Shown one piece after another: positions 23,202-34,665 of a DNA stretch of 64,000 nt; the stretch's first letter is position 1; each line of letters begins with the position of its first letter. This DNA is from Bryum argenteum (Eukaryota; Streptophyta; Bryopsida; Bryales; Bryaceae): positions 10,933,013 through 10,997,012 of the forward strand of contig CM073324.1 in assembly GCA_037043015.1 (NCBI GenBank), given 5' to 3'. The notes beneath the pieces were generated by a model, which saw only the letters and a list, made by a program, of their open reading frames with translations, was not told the DNA's origin and ran no database searches. A program made the position numbers and the translations under genes.

Positions 23202-24343
23202 TTAATACTAAAATTCAAGAGTGGATGAAGGATATATACATTTCCATTGTCATGTGTTTTTTACTTCTATTTATTTAGTACAAGAAACTTCTTGCAGTTT
23301 TTTATATTTTGATATTTTTTTTAACAATGATAATTCTTTCAATCTTTCACTAAATAGTTCTTGAACTCTATATTAATTCCTCTAAGTTTTGATATAGCTT
23401 GGTGAGAATTGCAATTGCAAGGCTAAAGGTAAATTGCAATAGTGAAAATTGTCTCAAAGTTTACAAAGGAAAATAGTTCAAATCTAAACTTGTTGCACTA
23501 ATATTTATGTCATATCTTTAAAAAATCTTCAATGAAAGTAAGCTTTCTACAAAAATAAGTAAACTTGAACTAGGTTCCAACCCAGCAGATCAAATTGAAA
23601 TTCAATGATGGATGAGGAAGATACAATTCTTCAAAATTCATGTGTTCTTTTGGGTTGAGTTTTTGGACCTAGGGGGCGCTTAGGTGTTAACCCTCAAACG
23701 TGCAAAATGTCGAAAAACGACATCGTTGATGAAGGACAAAAAAATTGAAGAGCCAAAGTTACTCACTCAGCAGGAGTCTGTTTTGGATGAAATCGCTTGG
23801 GTTGGGTTCTAAATGAAGTCTAGTTTGTGTGATAAAAATTGCGGACCAAGAAAATGCAATAAATGAATAAATGGTATGCATTTTGATGAAAGAAGTTCTT
23901 ATTTTTGAGTTTTCAAACAAGGGGCATGTTTTACCATGGTAAGGCAATTATCGGAAATCAAAAAGATGTATTATGGATTTTTTTTTACAGATTTATGAGC
24001 TTAATATGAAGGCTTACAACTTTCTAGATGGAAGATTTTTGATTCGAACAACTTTGGAATTGAATTTGCGATGTTGTTTCTATGATGAAAAATTAAATAA
24101 ATGGATGATTTTTGAGCAGCTATATCTCCTTCATCCACCGTTAGATTCTGACTTTGTTTTCTAGGATGGTTCCAATTTGAGTCTTGTTCATGTGGTAGAA
24201 ACCTCAACAAAATCGAAAATAAAACAAAGATAAGGCATAGATTTGAGTGCAAAGGGTTGGAGATGTAGACTATTTTATCTTTGTAAATTTTTTGGCAGCT
24301 TCTACCATTGCAAGGCCATTAATTGCGCAAAGAATTTATTATC

Positions 24344-24373
24344 TTTTTTTTTTCTTTCTTTCTTCTTTTCTTT

Positions 24374-24411
<38 letters not shown>
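24344..24411. repeat. Pyrimidine tract (CTTT and poly-T)
   Basis: About 68 bp of almost pure T with interspersed C, inside family A copy 2. The sister copies have no such expansion. Confidence 0.9.
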
Positions 24412-24584
24412 GTTCAAGAGTGTTATTGAGATGAAGGTAAACATCTTTGTGGTTTGTGGTCTTTTCATTGCAATAGTGATTTTGGTAGCATTTTTACTTC
24501 AAAGTGGAAATACAAAAAAAATATGAGTAATAATATGTTCTAATCTTGTAATCTATAGGGCTCCATGACTCAAGATTTATGGAA

Positions 24585-24722
24585 ATTGTACGATTGAGAT
24601 TTACAAGATTGTACGATTGAAATTTACAAGATTGTACGATTGAAATTTACAAGATTGTACGATTGAAATTTACAAGATTGTACGATTGAAATTTACAAGA
24701 TTGTACGATTGAGATTTAAATA
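24585..24722. repeat. Minisatellite, 23-bp unit, six copies
   Basis: The unit reads ATTGTACGATTGAAATTTAC plus AAG and is repeated in exact 23-bp register six times, the last copy degenerate. In the sister elements the matching site (near 23,100 and 38,046) has a single unit of the form TTTGTACGGTTGAGAT, so the array arose by expansion after this element diverged. Confidence 0.93.
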
Positions 24723-24805
24723 ACTTAACTATGTTTCCATTGCTGACACTTATTTTGAGAATGTGTTCGTTTTTGTACAAATGAGTCAAACCATTGAGGG
24801 GTTAA

Positions 24806-27158
24806 GATTCTTTTGTATAATTAAAATCCAAAAAATAAATCTTGATAATAAATTGGCCTTGCAATATTGAAAGATGCCCATGTTTTAGAAAAATTATTTT
24901 TCCTTTGTTCTTGGCACTATGCATGTTACGAATTCGTTCCATCTTTGTCTGATTATCTTTACTTCAACTACACTTGATTTGACATTAAGTGCAACTTACC
25001 GCATCAAAACTTTTGTCAATCAAGAGAACATGAAACTTCCCAGATGACCCATTAAACTAAATCTAGATTGCCCACAACTTCATGATTGTGTTGCAATGTT
25101 CTTGAATAAATTATTAAAATTTGGAGGGTGACCCGTAAAATTCTCTGATATCAATCACCTCCACATAATAATGGAAAAATATAACATCTTTCTACACGTT
25201 CATATATATGAGTTGGTTGGGGTTATGCACCACAGGCCCTATGAGGAGGTTGTGGGTTCTATTCCCCACGCCAACGTGGTGTTCACCACCATAGTCCACC
25301 CAACTATGGGGAGGGGTCTTTGGACCTTGTTGTGTGGGTACCTCAAAGCCATTCGGGAGATACTATGTCAAGTATCTTTGAGGCACTAGGAACTAGCTAG
25401 AAATTTATGTAGTTACACTATCCATCTTGAAAGGGGGAAGTAGTATTGTTCGAATTTCTCCTTGTCTAGTGAGCATCGAGTTATTAACATTACGGACGGA
25501 CGTTTCATTCACGCCGGGCCCTTTTAAAGGGACCGGAGTTTTTATTGGGGTATAGAATAGGGACAAAGGCTAATTTCCCATCCTTGATGTGAAAAGAACC
25601 CTTGTGACCAGAGTACCATTATCAGTTGGCTTTCAGGTCAGGCAGTTACGCCTCTTACTTTTTGGTACCTGCTCCAGTTGTTACTAATGCCTCACTCCAG
25701 TCAGTCAGGCGATGATTTTTCCATGTTTTGACTTTTATCTTGTCAGGAGTACAGTAAGTGGCGGATGAAAACGGAAATTGGATGAAATATTGGGGACCTG
25801 TCAATCAAACGGATGACATTCGTCGGAGGCTAGGAACCATCTCTGAGCTAGGAGTGTAGAAAAAGTGGTCTCCAGTCAAATTGTGGTGCAGTAACTCAAA
25901 TGATGGACAAAACCAATCATGCTGCCTGGGATCAGTCAAAACTTGTGCAGGACCAATACACAGATAGACTGTTCCATAATGGCACACAGTAAATGGAAGA
26001 ATATAATTACCGTTCGTAGCACACTTTCCGGTTTTGGGCCCGTTCATTTGACCGGAGCTCCCCTCTCCTAATGCCCGCTCTAGAGAGGGGATTACAGCAC
26101 ACCGCCCTCTACAATTCTCACCTTACACAACAAACTGAGGCAACACAAAAGAATTTCATAGAAATGTTGCCGAATGTATAAAAGTGAATTCTACGAATTG
26201 AGTCAAACCGTGCAGCCAAAACCATAAAGTTTCCGTCAAACCGGCCAACCGAAGTTGGAAACGGTGCTACACCGCAGGAGCCCCCGACCCTCCTGGTAAA
26301 CAAACATCTCATGTATGTTGACAATCTCCACTCAAAAAATAAATTTTGCTCCCAGCTATCCTTGTCATGACTATGAAAAAAATAATCTTGGAGCACTTAG
26401 CTAGGGGATGGAATGAGAAATCATGAGAAATTAAGCATATTCTGTAAGCCTTGTGATCCAAACGAAGCTCTTCCTTTGAGGTTTGGATGTTTGAGGATGA
26501 AATTAGAGTCGGATCTTCATTGTAGACTTTGGCTGTGTGGGGGCAGTAGGCAGTAGGGGTATATTGTACGAGAGCGATACATGGCAGTTATCGTTAGTGG
26601 AATACTAATACTAATACACTTGTGCTTCAACTCACGTGATGAGGAATGATGCACTGGACCTGCAAGGACCGGAATCATCATCATCATAATCATCATAAGT
26701 AAACATATGAAGCGTTTACTTACCTCAAGTCAATAAGCTTTCTTCATGCTTTGGTCGGGCAGTTACTACACAACACACCTCAAGTTTGGAAATACCCTTG
26801 AAGAAGATGGTGAATACGGTGTTAGCACTTGCAATCTCTCTCTCTACCTCTACCTAAGCATTGGTGATTTATCTCATTAAACACATATAATGAAATTTTG
26901 TGGGGTGCAACCTTGGTTAGCTGTAAATATTTTGATTAGAACGAACTTGGTTACACTCGTTTTACAGTCTTGGAAGTCCAAGATCCAATTGCACATAAAT
27001 CAGTATGACTTGATATGGTCTACTTTCGAATGCCTTCAGGTGAATTTGAAAAACTTAAGGCTATCAATTACAATGCAAGTGAAATTTTTGTTTGTAAAGG
27101 ACTTTAATTGGTGGCAATGTGTTGGAAGCAACAATATATGTCTAGTCAAGGGATTATA
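24806..27158. other. Intergenic region with a SINE, no gene recognised
   Basis: Apart from the SINE at 25,209-25,541 there is no recognised feature. A minus-strand open frame of 92 codons at 26,396-26,118 has no motif I can name. Confidence 0.5.
25209..25541 (+). mobile_element. tRNA-derived SINE, copy 2
   Basis: Homologous to the SINE at 2699-3064 from the tRNA-like head (B-box-like GGTTCTATTCC near 25,255) to the tail (GGGACCGGAG). The TCTA tail is reduced and no clear target-site duplication was found, so it is probably an older copy. Confidence 0.8.
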
Positions 27159-27170
27159 ATCCCTAAAGAT

Positions 27171-27547
27171 CCTCGAATGAGTTCTTGCGATTTGGAGCAA
27201 CCTAGATGAAGGGGTTAAAGAGTATTATTTTTGCCCAAAAGTTTTCCAAGGTACTCCCCAAGTCCCCATACTGCTAGGTGTATGTGGTAAAATTTTCAAA
27301 GCCACAAGTGCCCAAGAGAGTCAAAATGGGTTTTTTCCTGTTTTGAGCAGCTTAGATGAAGGGGTTGAAATTTATATGTTTGCCTCAAAATTTTACCGAG
27401 TGCTCCCAATACTACAAAATGTATGGGGTAAAATTTGCGAAACTCTACAACATGCCAAAGTAGCAACTTTACATGATCCAGATTTAATAACTGAGAGCCT
27501 AACCGGAGTCCAATGAACCTCAATGTGGTTGATTTTGACTTTAGGGG
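27171..27547. mobile_element. Decayed piggyBac-type MITE, family C
   Basis: The right end is GACTTTAGGGG followed by TTAA (27,548-27,551). A left end TCCCTAAAGATCC begins at about 27,170, but its TTAA is eroded. The interior holds two diverged tandem units of about 150 bp with the phrase TAGATGAAGGGGTT. The same phrase recurs in the left subterminal part of the full piggyBac element (28,083), which ties this MITE to it. Confidence 0.6.
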
Positions 27548-27637
27548 TTAAGTAAAGATTTGCATTGTTTAATACTTTTTAGGTTCAATCACGCGAGTGA
27601 ATAACAACTACTAGGGACAAAATATTGTTGAATTTAA

Positions 27638-28029
27638 CCTTTGAGTGCCCAAGGCATGTCTTCGGTCTCTGAACCTCAAACTGCAATTTTTGACCACCTT
27701 TTAACAATTGAGATATGGTCAAAAACTTTTTAAAAAATTTCTACTTTCAGTTGTAATATTTGAAAGCTTACTACCATCAATACTACCATAAAAAACTTTC
27801 AACAATTGAATTTTTACAATTTGGAAGAATTGTAACGATAAAAGTTGATGAATGTTTTTGGGTGGCAAAAATTTGAAGTCTAATGTTGTAAAGTTTGAAG
27901 GTTGTTGTTGAGAAGTTGGTCAAATTTCCCAAGTTGGATTTTTTAAAAATGTGAGTACTAGTATTATTATGAACATAGTTTTAAAAGATTAGTCCACAAA
28001 TTATATATTTAAATTGCATGTTTTGGACT
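27638..28029. repeat. Possible half of a TTAA element split by the piggyBac insertion
   Basis: It starts with TTAA (27,634-27,637) followed by CCTTTGAGTGCCC, similar to the tip of the MITE at 35,355. No matching right end occurs before the full piggyBac element begins, so the rest may lie beyond 33,711. A related sequence is inverted at 21,690-21,870. Confidence 0.45.
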
Positions 28030-28033
28030 TTAA

Positions 28034-28046
28034 CCCCTAAAGCTCC
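28034..28046 (+). repeat. Left TIR of the piggyBac element
   Basis: CCCCTAAAGCTCC, directly after TTAA. It pairs without mismatch with 33,695-33,707. Confidence 0.93.
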
Positions 28047-28446
28047 AAGAAAGCCGAAATGGCTTTTTGCGTTTCTGGTCAGCCTAGATGAAGAGGTAAA
28101 TTAGAGTATTTAGGGCTGTAATTTGAGGTGGACGTGTGTTATACTACAAGGTATGTGTGGTAAAATTTACAAAGTCATATGACCATTTTAGAATTTTATT
28201 TTAGAAATTTTAGTTTTCAAACCCAAATGGGGCAGTGCGGGCTGGGTGCTCCACCAATTAGAGAGCAACTCGAAAATGGGGCAGCGACCTCGGTCTGCCT
28301 GAAGAATGTGGTGAGGGCAGAGGGTCGAGAGGGGCTCTTGGGGTCGCCGGTGCTTGCCAAATTCAGAACTCTGACAGGGAGCCTGATCTCGCCTTGAAGA
28401 TTTGGAGCCGCCACTAGTAAATGTGAGCAAGGAGGCGGCTCTCAAC

Positions 28447-29631
28447 ATGGAAAGATTTGAATTTCAAACTTTGGATTTGATGAGCAAGCGGCGGTTACAT
28501 TTACAATGCTCTTCAAGCTTTCACAACTTGAACCTCATGAGCTACCTCATACTACAAATTTCACAAATCATCACAATGGAGGGTTCTGTGAACACACATC
28601 TTTTGCCTCAGCTCCCATGTCTATCACAACTTGACATTCTCATAGAATTACATTGCAAGAAAAGAAGCACATCTGAGAACTGTAGATCTGCAAAGCCAAT
28701 ATCGAGTCCACTGAAACTGCAGGGAAGTTGTGGCGAAGAGATTGTCTGTGGCGAGAAGGCTGCCCCTCCGGCGCTGGAGCTGCAGGGAGATAGTGCTCCG
28801 ACAGAGCTAGTCGGGGCAGAGAGGGCTGCTAGAGCAGCGGTGAAGCTGCAAGTGGTCCGACCAGGGGAGGTTGCCGACGCGGAGAGCATCGGAGGTTGGC
28901 GACGTCTGCTCCGACGAAGGTCCACATCGGAGGTCACAGGCGAGTGCTCGGAGGTCACAGGCGAGGTGCTCGGAGGTCCACATCGGAGGTCCACATCGGA
29001 GGTCACAGGCGAGTGCTCCGACGAAGCTGGCGAGGGTGGTTTTCCGGTAAGAGTGGCTGGGCGAGGTGACTGGAAAGTCGCCAGATCGCAGCGGCGGCTA
29101 GATCGCAGCCGGCCAAATAGCAGCGGCGGCCAGATCGCGGCCACATCGCAGTCGCAGGGTGAGTTGCGAAGAGCTGATCACCGGGTAAGGGGAGAGAATA
29201 TCAACAGGTCTGCCGGGGAGTTGCAGCGTTGCTCGAGCCGCCGTCGCCTGTTGTCGCCGGAGCTGCCTGTACGGGCCGATACTGCAGCTTATGCTGTACC
29301 TGCAGCACGTACTGAGTCGTCTAGGACTCGTTTGCATGCTTGGGCGCTGCGGAAACATTTGCATACTCAACAAGTTCATGATCTATTGTTGTTGTTAGAC
29401 CCAAAGCATTTACGTAGCCTAGAGTTGCGCAAGAAATGTAGAGCGTGGCCTCACTCACCACAACCTTGCAATTTCCGCCATCACTTCTACAGGCAGGTTG
29501 CACATGTTTTGGGGTGGGTAGATCAACAAATCTTTGAGGAAGAACTTGTGGACATTGTTAGAAGCACTTGGCCGGATTCTCAAAATGGCACCAAAACGCA
29601 GATCTCACAAGAAGGCAAAACAGGTAAATAA
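28447..29631 (+). CDS. Upstream open frame inside the piggyBac element, unknown
   Basis: 394 residues counted from the first ATG at 28,447; the frame is open further upstream without an ATG. It lies before the transposase and overlaps its first exon (29,585-29,623) in another frame. The middle (about residues 95-230) is Arg-, Gly- and Glu-rich and GC-rich and contains an in-frame 69-bp tandem duplication (units start 28,921 and 28,990, encoding STSEVTGECS twice). The C-terminal part has a more natural composition, with LRKHLHTQQVHDLLLLLD and a Trp- and His-containing tail. I recognise no domain. It may be an accessory protein, captured host sequence, or just the transposase leader. Confidence 0.35.
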   Translation: MERFEFQTLDLMSKRRLHLQCSSSFHNLNLMSYLILQISQIITMEGSVNTHLLPQLPCLSQLDILIELHCKKRSTSENCRSAKPISSPLKLQGSCGEEIVCGEKAAPPALELQGDSAPTELVGAERAARAAVKLQVVRPGEVADAESIGGWRRLLRRRSTSEVTGECSEVTGEVLGGPHRRSTSEVTGECSDEAGEGGFPVRVAGRGDWKVARSQRRLDRSRPNSSGGQIAATSQSQGELRRADHRVRGENINRSAGELQRCSSRRRLLSPELPVRADTAAYAVPAARTESSRTRLHAWALRKHLHTQQVHDLLLLLDPKHLRSLELRKKCRAWPHSPQPCNFRHHFYRQVAHVLGWVDQQIFEEELVDIVRSTWPDSQNGTKTQISQEGKTGK

Positions 29632-32522
29632 GTACTCTAAACTCATAATGCATGACTTCTAAGTTTCATGGAACACACTAAATCTTCAATATTTTTGTGC
29701 AGATGGAGTGGGACGGGATACCGATACGCCGAAGTGCAAGATTGTTTGTGGAACCCGGGCCAAGCACAATCCCTTCCACCCCTCCATCTAGTGAAGACGA
29801 CACTCCTAATCCTCCACGTTATCCTGAACATGAATTGCCTGATCTTGGTCATGGTGTTCAAACTTTTGCTCTCCCAGACACTGAAGTAGATTTCAATATT
29901 GACTACTTTACTTCTCAAGAAAATGCGAGATACTACACAAGCTCTAAAGATCTCATTGACAACGATTCAGACAGTGAAAACGAAAGGGGTGGAGGTCTCG
30001 AAGATCTACTGTGGCCGCCGGAGGTACTGATCCAAGCTCGAAATTACGGAGCTACCGGTTCCAAGGCAAGAGGCGGTCATCGGAGGAGTTCTCTTGCGGC
30101 CGGACTGGCATCAGCGCCGGGGCTCCATCCTGCAGGCGCTTCGACGTCAGGGCTTGCCGGCGGACCAGCATCAGCATCGGAGAAGGCTGCTGGAGGCACT
30201 TCGACGTTGGGGCACGCTGCCGGGAGCAGTCGCTGCCACTCCTCGTTGACGTCGCTGGACCGGGATACTGGGCGCATGCAAGGCGGAGAGCCTGTTTGGA
30301 ACGGCGGGGGAGAGCCTGTCTGCAACGGCAGCACCGAGGCCAACGGTACGGGCTTATTGGCCGTTGCTGAACGGGGCAGCATGGGTCCGGATTGGCCTGA
30401 AGGCGATGCCTCCGAGTTGTTTGCTGACGCAGCGTCGCTGGCAGTAAACGCCGAGATGCTCCATCGGCAGATCCGCTTTTCAAGCCACGCGCCAACTGGG
30501 CAACTCCAGTTTGGGCCAGAGAGTCAACATGATCATGATATGGAGGGTGAGGGTAGAGAGTATATTTTGCCACTGCATGGAGGGGGTGTGGGTAACTTGC
30601 ATAATAATGAGAATCATGATTTATATAACGAAGGTGACCATATTCACATGAATGGGAACGATGGAGGAATCTCACCGTTAGTAAGGAGAAGAGGCAGACA
30701 TGGTATACAAAGTGACTTGAGTGATGACTTGAGTGAGGAGGCTCCGTTGGTTGACAGTGATGTGGAGAGTGATGGTGATGGTCCAAATGTGGGCTCAACC
30801 CACAATCAAACGGGACTAAAGTGGGAGTATAGAGATGAGACTTGGGAAAGTCCCCGTATCATGTATAATCCTCAACCTATCCCGTTTTGTGGTAATAGGA
30901 GAGGCCCTTCAAGAAACTATCGTGTACTTCCCACATTTATGGAGTTGTTTGGTTTATTTTGGACTCCTCAAATCATGTCCAAAATTGTGTTTGAGACAAA
31001 TAGGTATGCTAATACCCCATCGGGTGAAGGTGGACATACTAACGGTGGACCACAATGGTATGATTTGACTATATCCGGTCTACAAGCATTTATGGCATTG
31101 GCTCTTTATATGGGGTTGAAGGTGCAACCCAACAACAAGACTTATTGGATGAGAGATGACTTGTTTCAGTGTAAGCTGATATCTAGCATATACTCAAGAA
31201 ACCGGTTTTGGGATTTGAGGAGATGTTTGCACCTTACTAATATGGAGGGGATGCATAGAGGTGACCCGGGCTATGATAAGATTGGACAAACACGATGGTT
31301 GATAAATAGCATTAGGGAGCGATGCAAAATGGCTTGGTGTCTTGGAAAGCATATTACTATTGACGAAATGATGATCCGGTACAAGGGAACTTATTCCCCT
31401 ATCCGGCAGTATATGCCCAACAAGCCCCAAAAATGGGGCTTGAAAGTATGGTGCTTGACATGTTCTGCTTCTAAGTTTGTGTACAATTTCGAAATTTATT
31501 GTGGCAAGGAGCAAGTTCCCGGTCCTCCTATTCTACCTACTGGGACCGATCCCATAACTTCCAATGCAAATAATGGCTTAGGACCGGGTGCCATAGGCCA
31601 AAATGGAGGAATTCTAGTTAGAGAAGAAGTGGTGGAAGTTTCTAGTACAATTGGGGATGCAAGGTTAGCACACAACGTCGTGATGAGATTACTTGAAGGT
31701 CTTTGGAATGTTGGGCATGTAGTGACCATGGACAATTTTTTCACAAGTGTAGGACTTTTTACAACACTTTTAGAACGTGGCATGTATGCCACCGGTACTA
31801 TACGGGCAAACCGTGTTGGTATTCCTACATGTCTGAAAAATGTCAAAGCCTTCAAAAATGTGCCACAAGGGACAACAATTTCGAAGATGCATGAGTATGG
31901 GAGACTTTCTTGTGTTATGTGGAAAGACAAGAAGCCCGTGCTTCTTCTTTCCACACATGCTATGCCTATTCAAGCACCATGTGAGAAAGTGGTGTGTGTT
32001 CCCCGTCGGAATGGTGCAATTAGAGAGATGGTCCAAACTTCACCGGTTTTGCATGAATACACAACTCACATGCGTGGAGTTGATGTCGCCGATCAACTCC
32101 GTGCATCTTATTCTTGCCAAGTGCGGAGCCACAAATGGTGGCACCGCATCTTTTTCTTCTTGTTGGATGTCACCGTGTGCAACATGTACATTTACTACTT
32201 GGAGTGTGTGAGACATGTCAATTCCCACCGACGTGCGGTGACCCCTATGACCCACTTACAATTCAAGAAGGGGTTGTGTGAAGCCTTACTAGCGGGGTGG
32301 AATATGAGAAGTTCGGAACCAGAGGACTTTGCGCCATTACCGGTCGAACCGGTAATTTGTGTTCCAAGGTATACCACATTACGGCGCAAATGTGTGGTGT
32401 GCAAAGTCCGTGAACCACATTACTTTTGCTCCAAGTGTGGCAATAAGTGGATGTGCCTAAAGCAAGGCTGCTTTGAGCAATGGCACACGGCCCTTGCTAC
32501 ACGGCGCCAACTCCCTAATTGA
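29585..32522 (+). CDS. piggyBac transposase (DDE_Tnp_1_7 family)
   Basis: Two exons, 29585-29623 and 29703-32522, joined in phase 0 across a 79-bp GT-AG intron, give 952 residues. This start was chosen because exon 1 adds MAPKRRSHKKAKQ, a basic stretch that looks like a nuclear localisation signal, in frame with exon 2. Residues 14-400 are variable, with acidic and Ala/Gly-rich stretches. The catalytic domain starts near 405. The metal-binding aspartates expected for piggyBac are present: Asp567 (ITIDEMMIRYKG), Asp690 (VTMDNFFTS), and Asp807 with Asp810 (RGVDVADQL). A C-terminal cysteine-rich zinc-binding domain starts at Cys910 (CVVC, then CSKC, C-x4-C and a final His), as in other piggyBac enzymes, where it binds the ends. 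The enzyme excises and inserts DNA at TTAA without leaving a footprint. There are no stops or frameshifts. Confidence 0.95.
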
Positions 32523-33694
32523 TTACATCTGGAGCGGTGGTGCTGGTGATATGGAGCTGGCCCTTGGCCTTATCCAGTTGGAGTAGCATCCGATGTATGG
32601 GGTGCAACATGCATGCCCCCCTCCAATTACAGGCAGGGACTGTCCATTCTCCTCCCCTTATTGTGGCAGCCGGGGCACGCTGCCTTGGGAACTTCGGGAG
32701 CTCCGCCCCCCCTCCCCTTGCTTTGACCAACGAGCTCACATCAGGGAGCTTCGAGAACCTCGGGGAGCTCCGGTCCCCCTCCCCTTGGTCTGACAGGCGC
32801 TCATCGGAGGTTGGCGACGTGTCGCAGGCAGCTGCCTCGGTTCCCAAGTTTGAAGCTCCAATTTGATTCCCTGACGCGGCCCCGATCTGCTTTGCAAGCG
32901 CCCCCATCAATCTGTCAGTAGCTATATTGAAGGGAACCCAAATGGGAGCTCCGGGAACTATGATCTACTACGTATGATAGCTCACACATATAGCCCTTTT
33001 TAGCTTGCTTTTATGATAGGAGTAATGGCAGCAGGCCTCTGCCACTCTTTTTGTAATGGGTCCATTGTAGTAAAAGGGGGTTCCAACATTGCATTGCTGC
33101 CCCTCCTCCTTTTATATCAATTTTACATGGCTTTACTTCAAAAATTCATAGGAATTTGAGATTTTGGAATTATTGGAAAAACATTTCGTCTAAATTTTTC
33201 TTTCATACAACTCCCTCCATCCACCGTTCACTTTTGTAAGAAGAATTCAGCTTCACGTGGTATTTGATTATGTCCCCAATTTGTACAAGTACATGTCACA
33301 TAGACCATGTTCTACAAATAAAATTAGATGAAGCTTCTAAAAAGTGATGCAATAGTCAAAATTTGGCATGAAGGTGCCCAACTTAGTTACCTACATGGAA
33401 AAAAATATTAGCAAAATGTTTGGGATAATAATCATCAAGTCCCCCCTACGCACCATTTACACCATGCCATTCGGGCAAAGCCAAAAAAAACTTTTCAATC
33501 AACTTTGAACGTTATGATCTCACAAATGGTAAAGATCCAACGGTTGAAATTTGACATGAAAGTTCTGATTGTAGGTACCTACAAGATCTTACGGTTGGAG
33601 CTACAAATAAACTCAAAAAAACTCGACCACATCTCAAAGTGAACAAGGTGTCAAAAAATCGCAGTTTTTGGACTTGGGAGTCCCAAAACATGCC

Positions 33695-33707
33695 GGAGCT
33701 TTAGGGG
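33695..33707 (-). repeat. Right TIR of the piggyBac element
   Basis: GGAGCTTTAGGGG, directly followed by TTAA. Exact reverse complement of the left TIR. Confidence 0.93.
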
Positions 33708-33711
33708 TTAA

Positions 33712-34119
33712 ACCTCAATTTTTTAGATGAGGGTTCTAAAATTTCAGCATACCTCCATGTGAAGATTCAAGCATTTCTTTGGTTTTACAAGCTACATGGG
33801 GTAAAATGTGCATGGACATTTTCCTCACTCACCTAGGAACAGGTCTGTGAAGAGTTTCTGTTCAAATTTACTCTCAAAGTTGGTTTCTTGAGCTCACGAA
33901 AAATTGCATCAAGGAAAAAAAACATTTTTTTTCAACTTTGAATGTTACGATCTTACAATTGGTAAGAAATTTGAAGCTAGGATATGGTACACACATACAT
34001 AGACAAGTTAGGTACACGATCTCACGGTTACATACTTGAGATCATGTCAAAAATTGAAAATTTCCATTTTGCGATGGTTTTAAGGGCGATGGGCAGTTTC
34101 GGGGCCTTTGGACATTACG
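33712..34119. repeat. Truncated family B element, right half
   Basis: It matches the right half of 19,471-20,286, including the phrase CAGCATACCTCCATGTGAA. Its right end, GGACATTACGGGTCAA (about 34,109-34,124), is a decayed GGACGTTTAGGGGTTAA. It abuts the TTAA at the right end of the full piggyBac element. Confidence 0.6.
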
Positions 34120-34665
34120 GGTCAAAACCTTGAATACGAGGAGCACATTCAAACATACATTGCATCGTTCCAAGTTCACCCAACATGACTGTACACAGAG
34201 CTTTACAGTAGAGATCACAAAAGGAATGTAGATGAGCAAAAGAAAGAAAAGAAAGAAGAGTGTCTGTCGTGCAAAGGGGTGGAAAATGACACTGAGAATC
34301 TACGGGAGATGCGAATCAATGGTAATATTCCGCGGACGTTGAGGAAAGAAGGCGGAGCTTAATCGGGGAGGCTAGCTTGCGGGAGTGCGGGGTTGGAGTT
34401 GATCGCGAATTAGAATTTGGCGCTTCAGTGGCCACAATTATCAAAAGTTCAACATATGGAATATGCTGCCACTGTCGGGAACCGCTCCCACTGGTGCTCC
34501 GTGTTCAATCGGGAAAAATATTTTCCTGGTTTACTGTCCAACCACCTATTTCAGGGCTGCACTTGTTATGAGGCAGAATTCACTTTGCTTGAAATTATGG
34601 AATGTGTGGTTTACTAATTTTACACTAATTAGCAAGGATGAAATGCAAATTATAGTTTCACCTAA

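Larger units (their letters stand above)
23691..24801. mobile_element. TTAA-flanked piggyBac non-autonomous element, family A copy 2 (1.1 kb)
   Basis: TTAA is at 23,687-23,690 and 24,802-24,805. The tips have decayed (CCCTCAAACG on the left; GAGGGG at the right end). The hairpin TGTCG-AAAAA-CGACA is at 23,708-23,722 as in its sisters. It is longer than copies 1 and 3 because of a pyrimidine tract (24,344-24,411) and an expanded 23-bp repeat (24,585-24,722). Confidence 0.8.
28034..33707 (+). mobile_element. Complete piggyBac transposon (5,674 bp), autonomous-looking
   Basis: Perfect 13-bp terminal inverted repeats, CCCCTAAAGCTCC at 28,034-28,046 and GGAGCTTTAGGGG at 33,695-33,707, are flanked by TTAA at 28,030-28,033 and 33,708-33,711. 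Both ends carry a subterminal hairpin: AAAGCC-GAAAT-GGCTTT at 28,050-28,066 and GGACT-TGGG-AGTCC at 33,670-33,683. The cargo is an intact two-exon transposase (29,585-32,522) and an upstream open frame of unknown role (28,447-29,631). The GC-rich segment downstream of the transposase (32,523-32,900) repeats the phrase CATCGGAGGTTGGCGACGT seen near 28,887. Perfect ends and an undamaged gene suggest recent activity. Confidence 0.93.
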
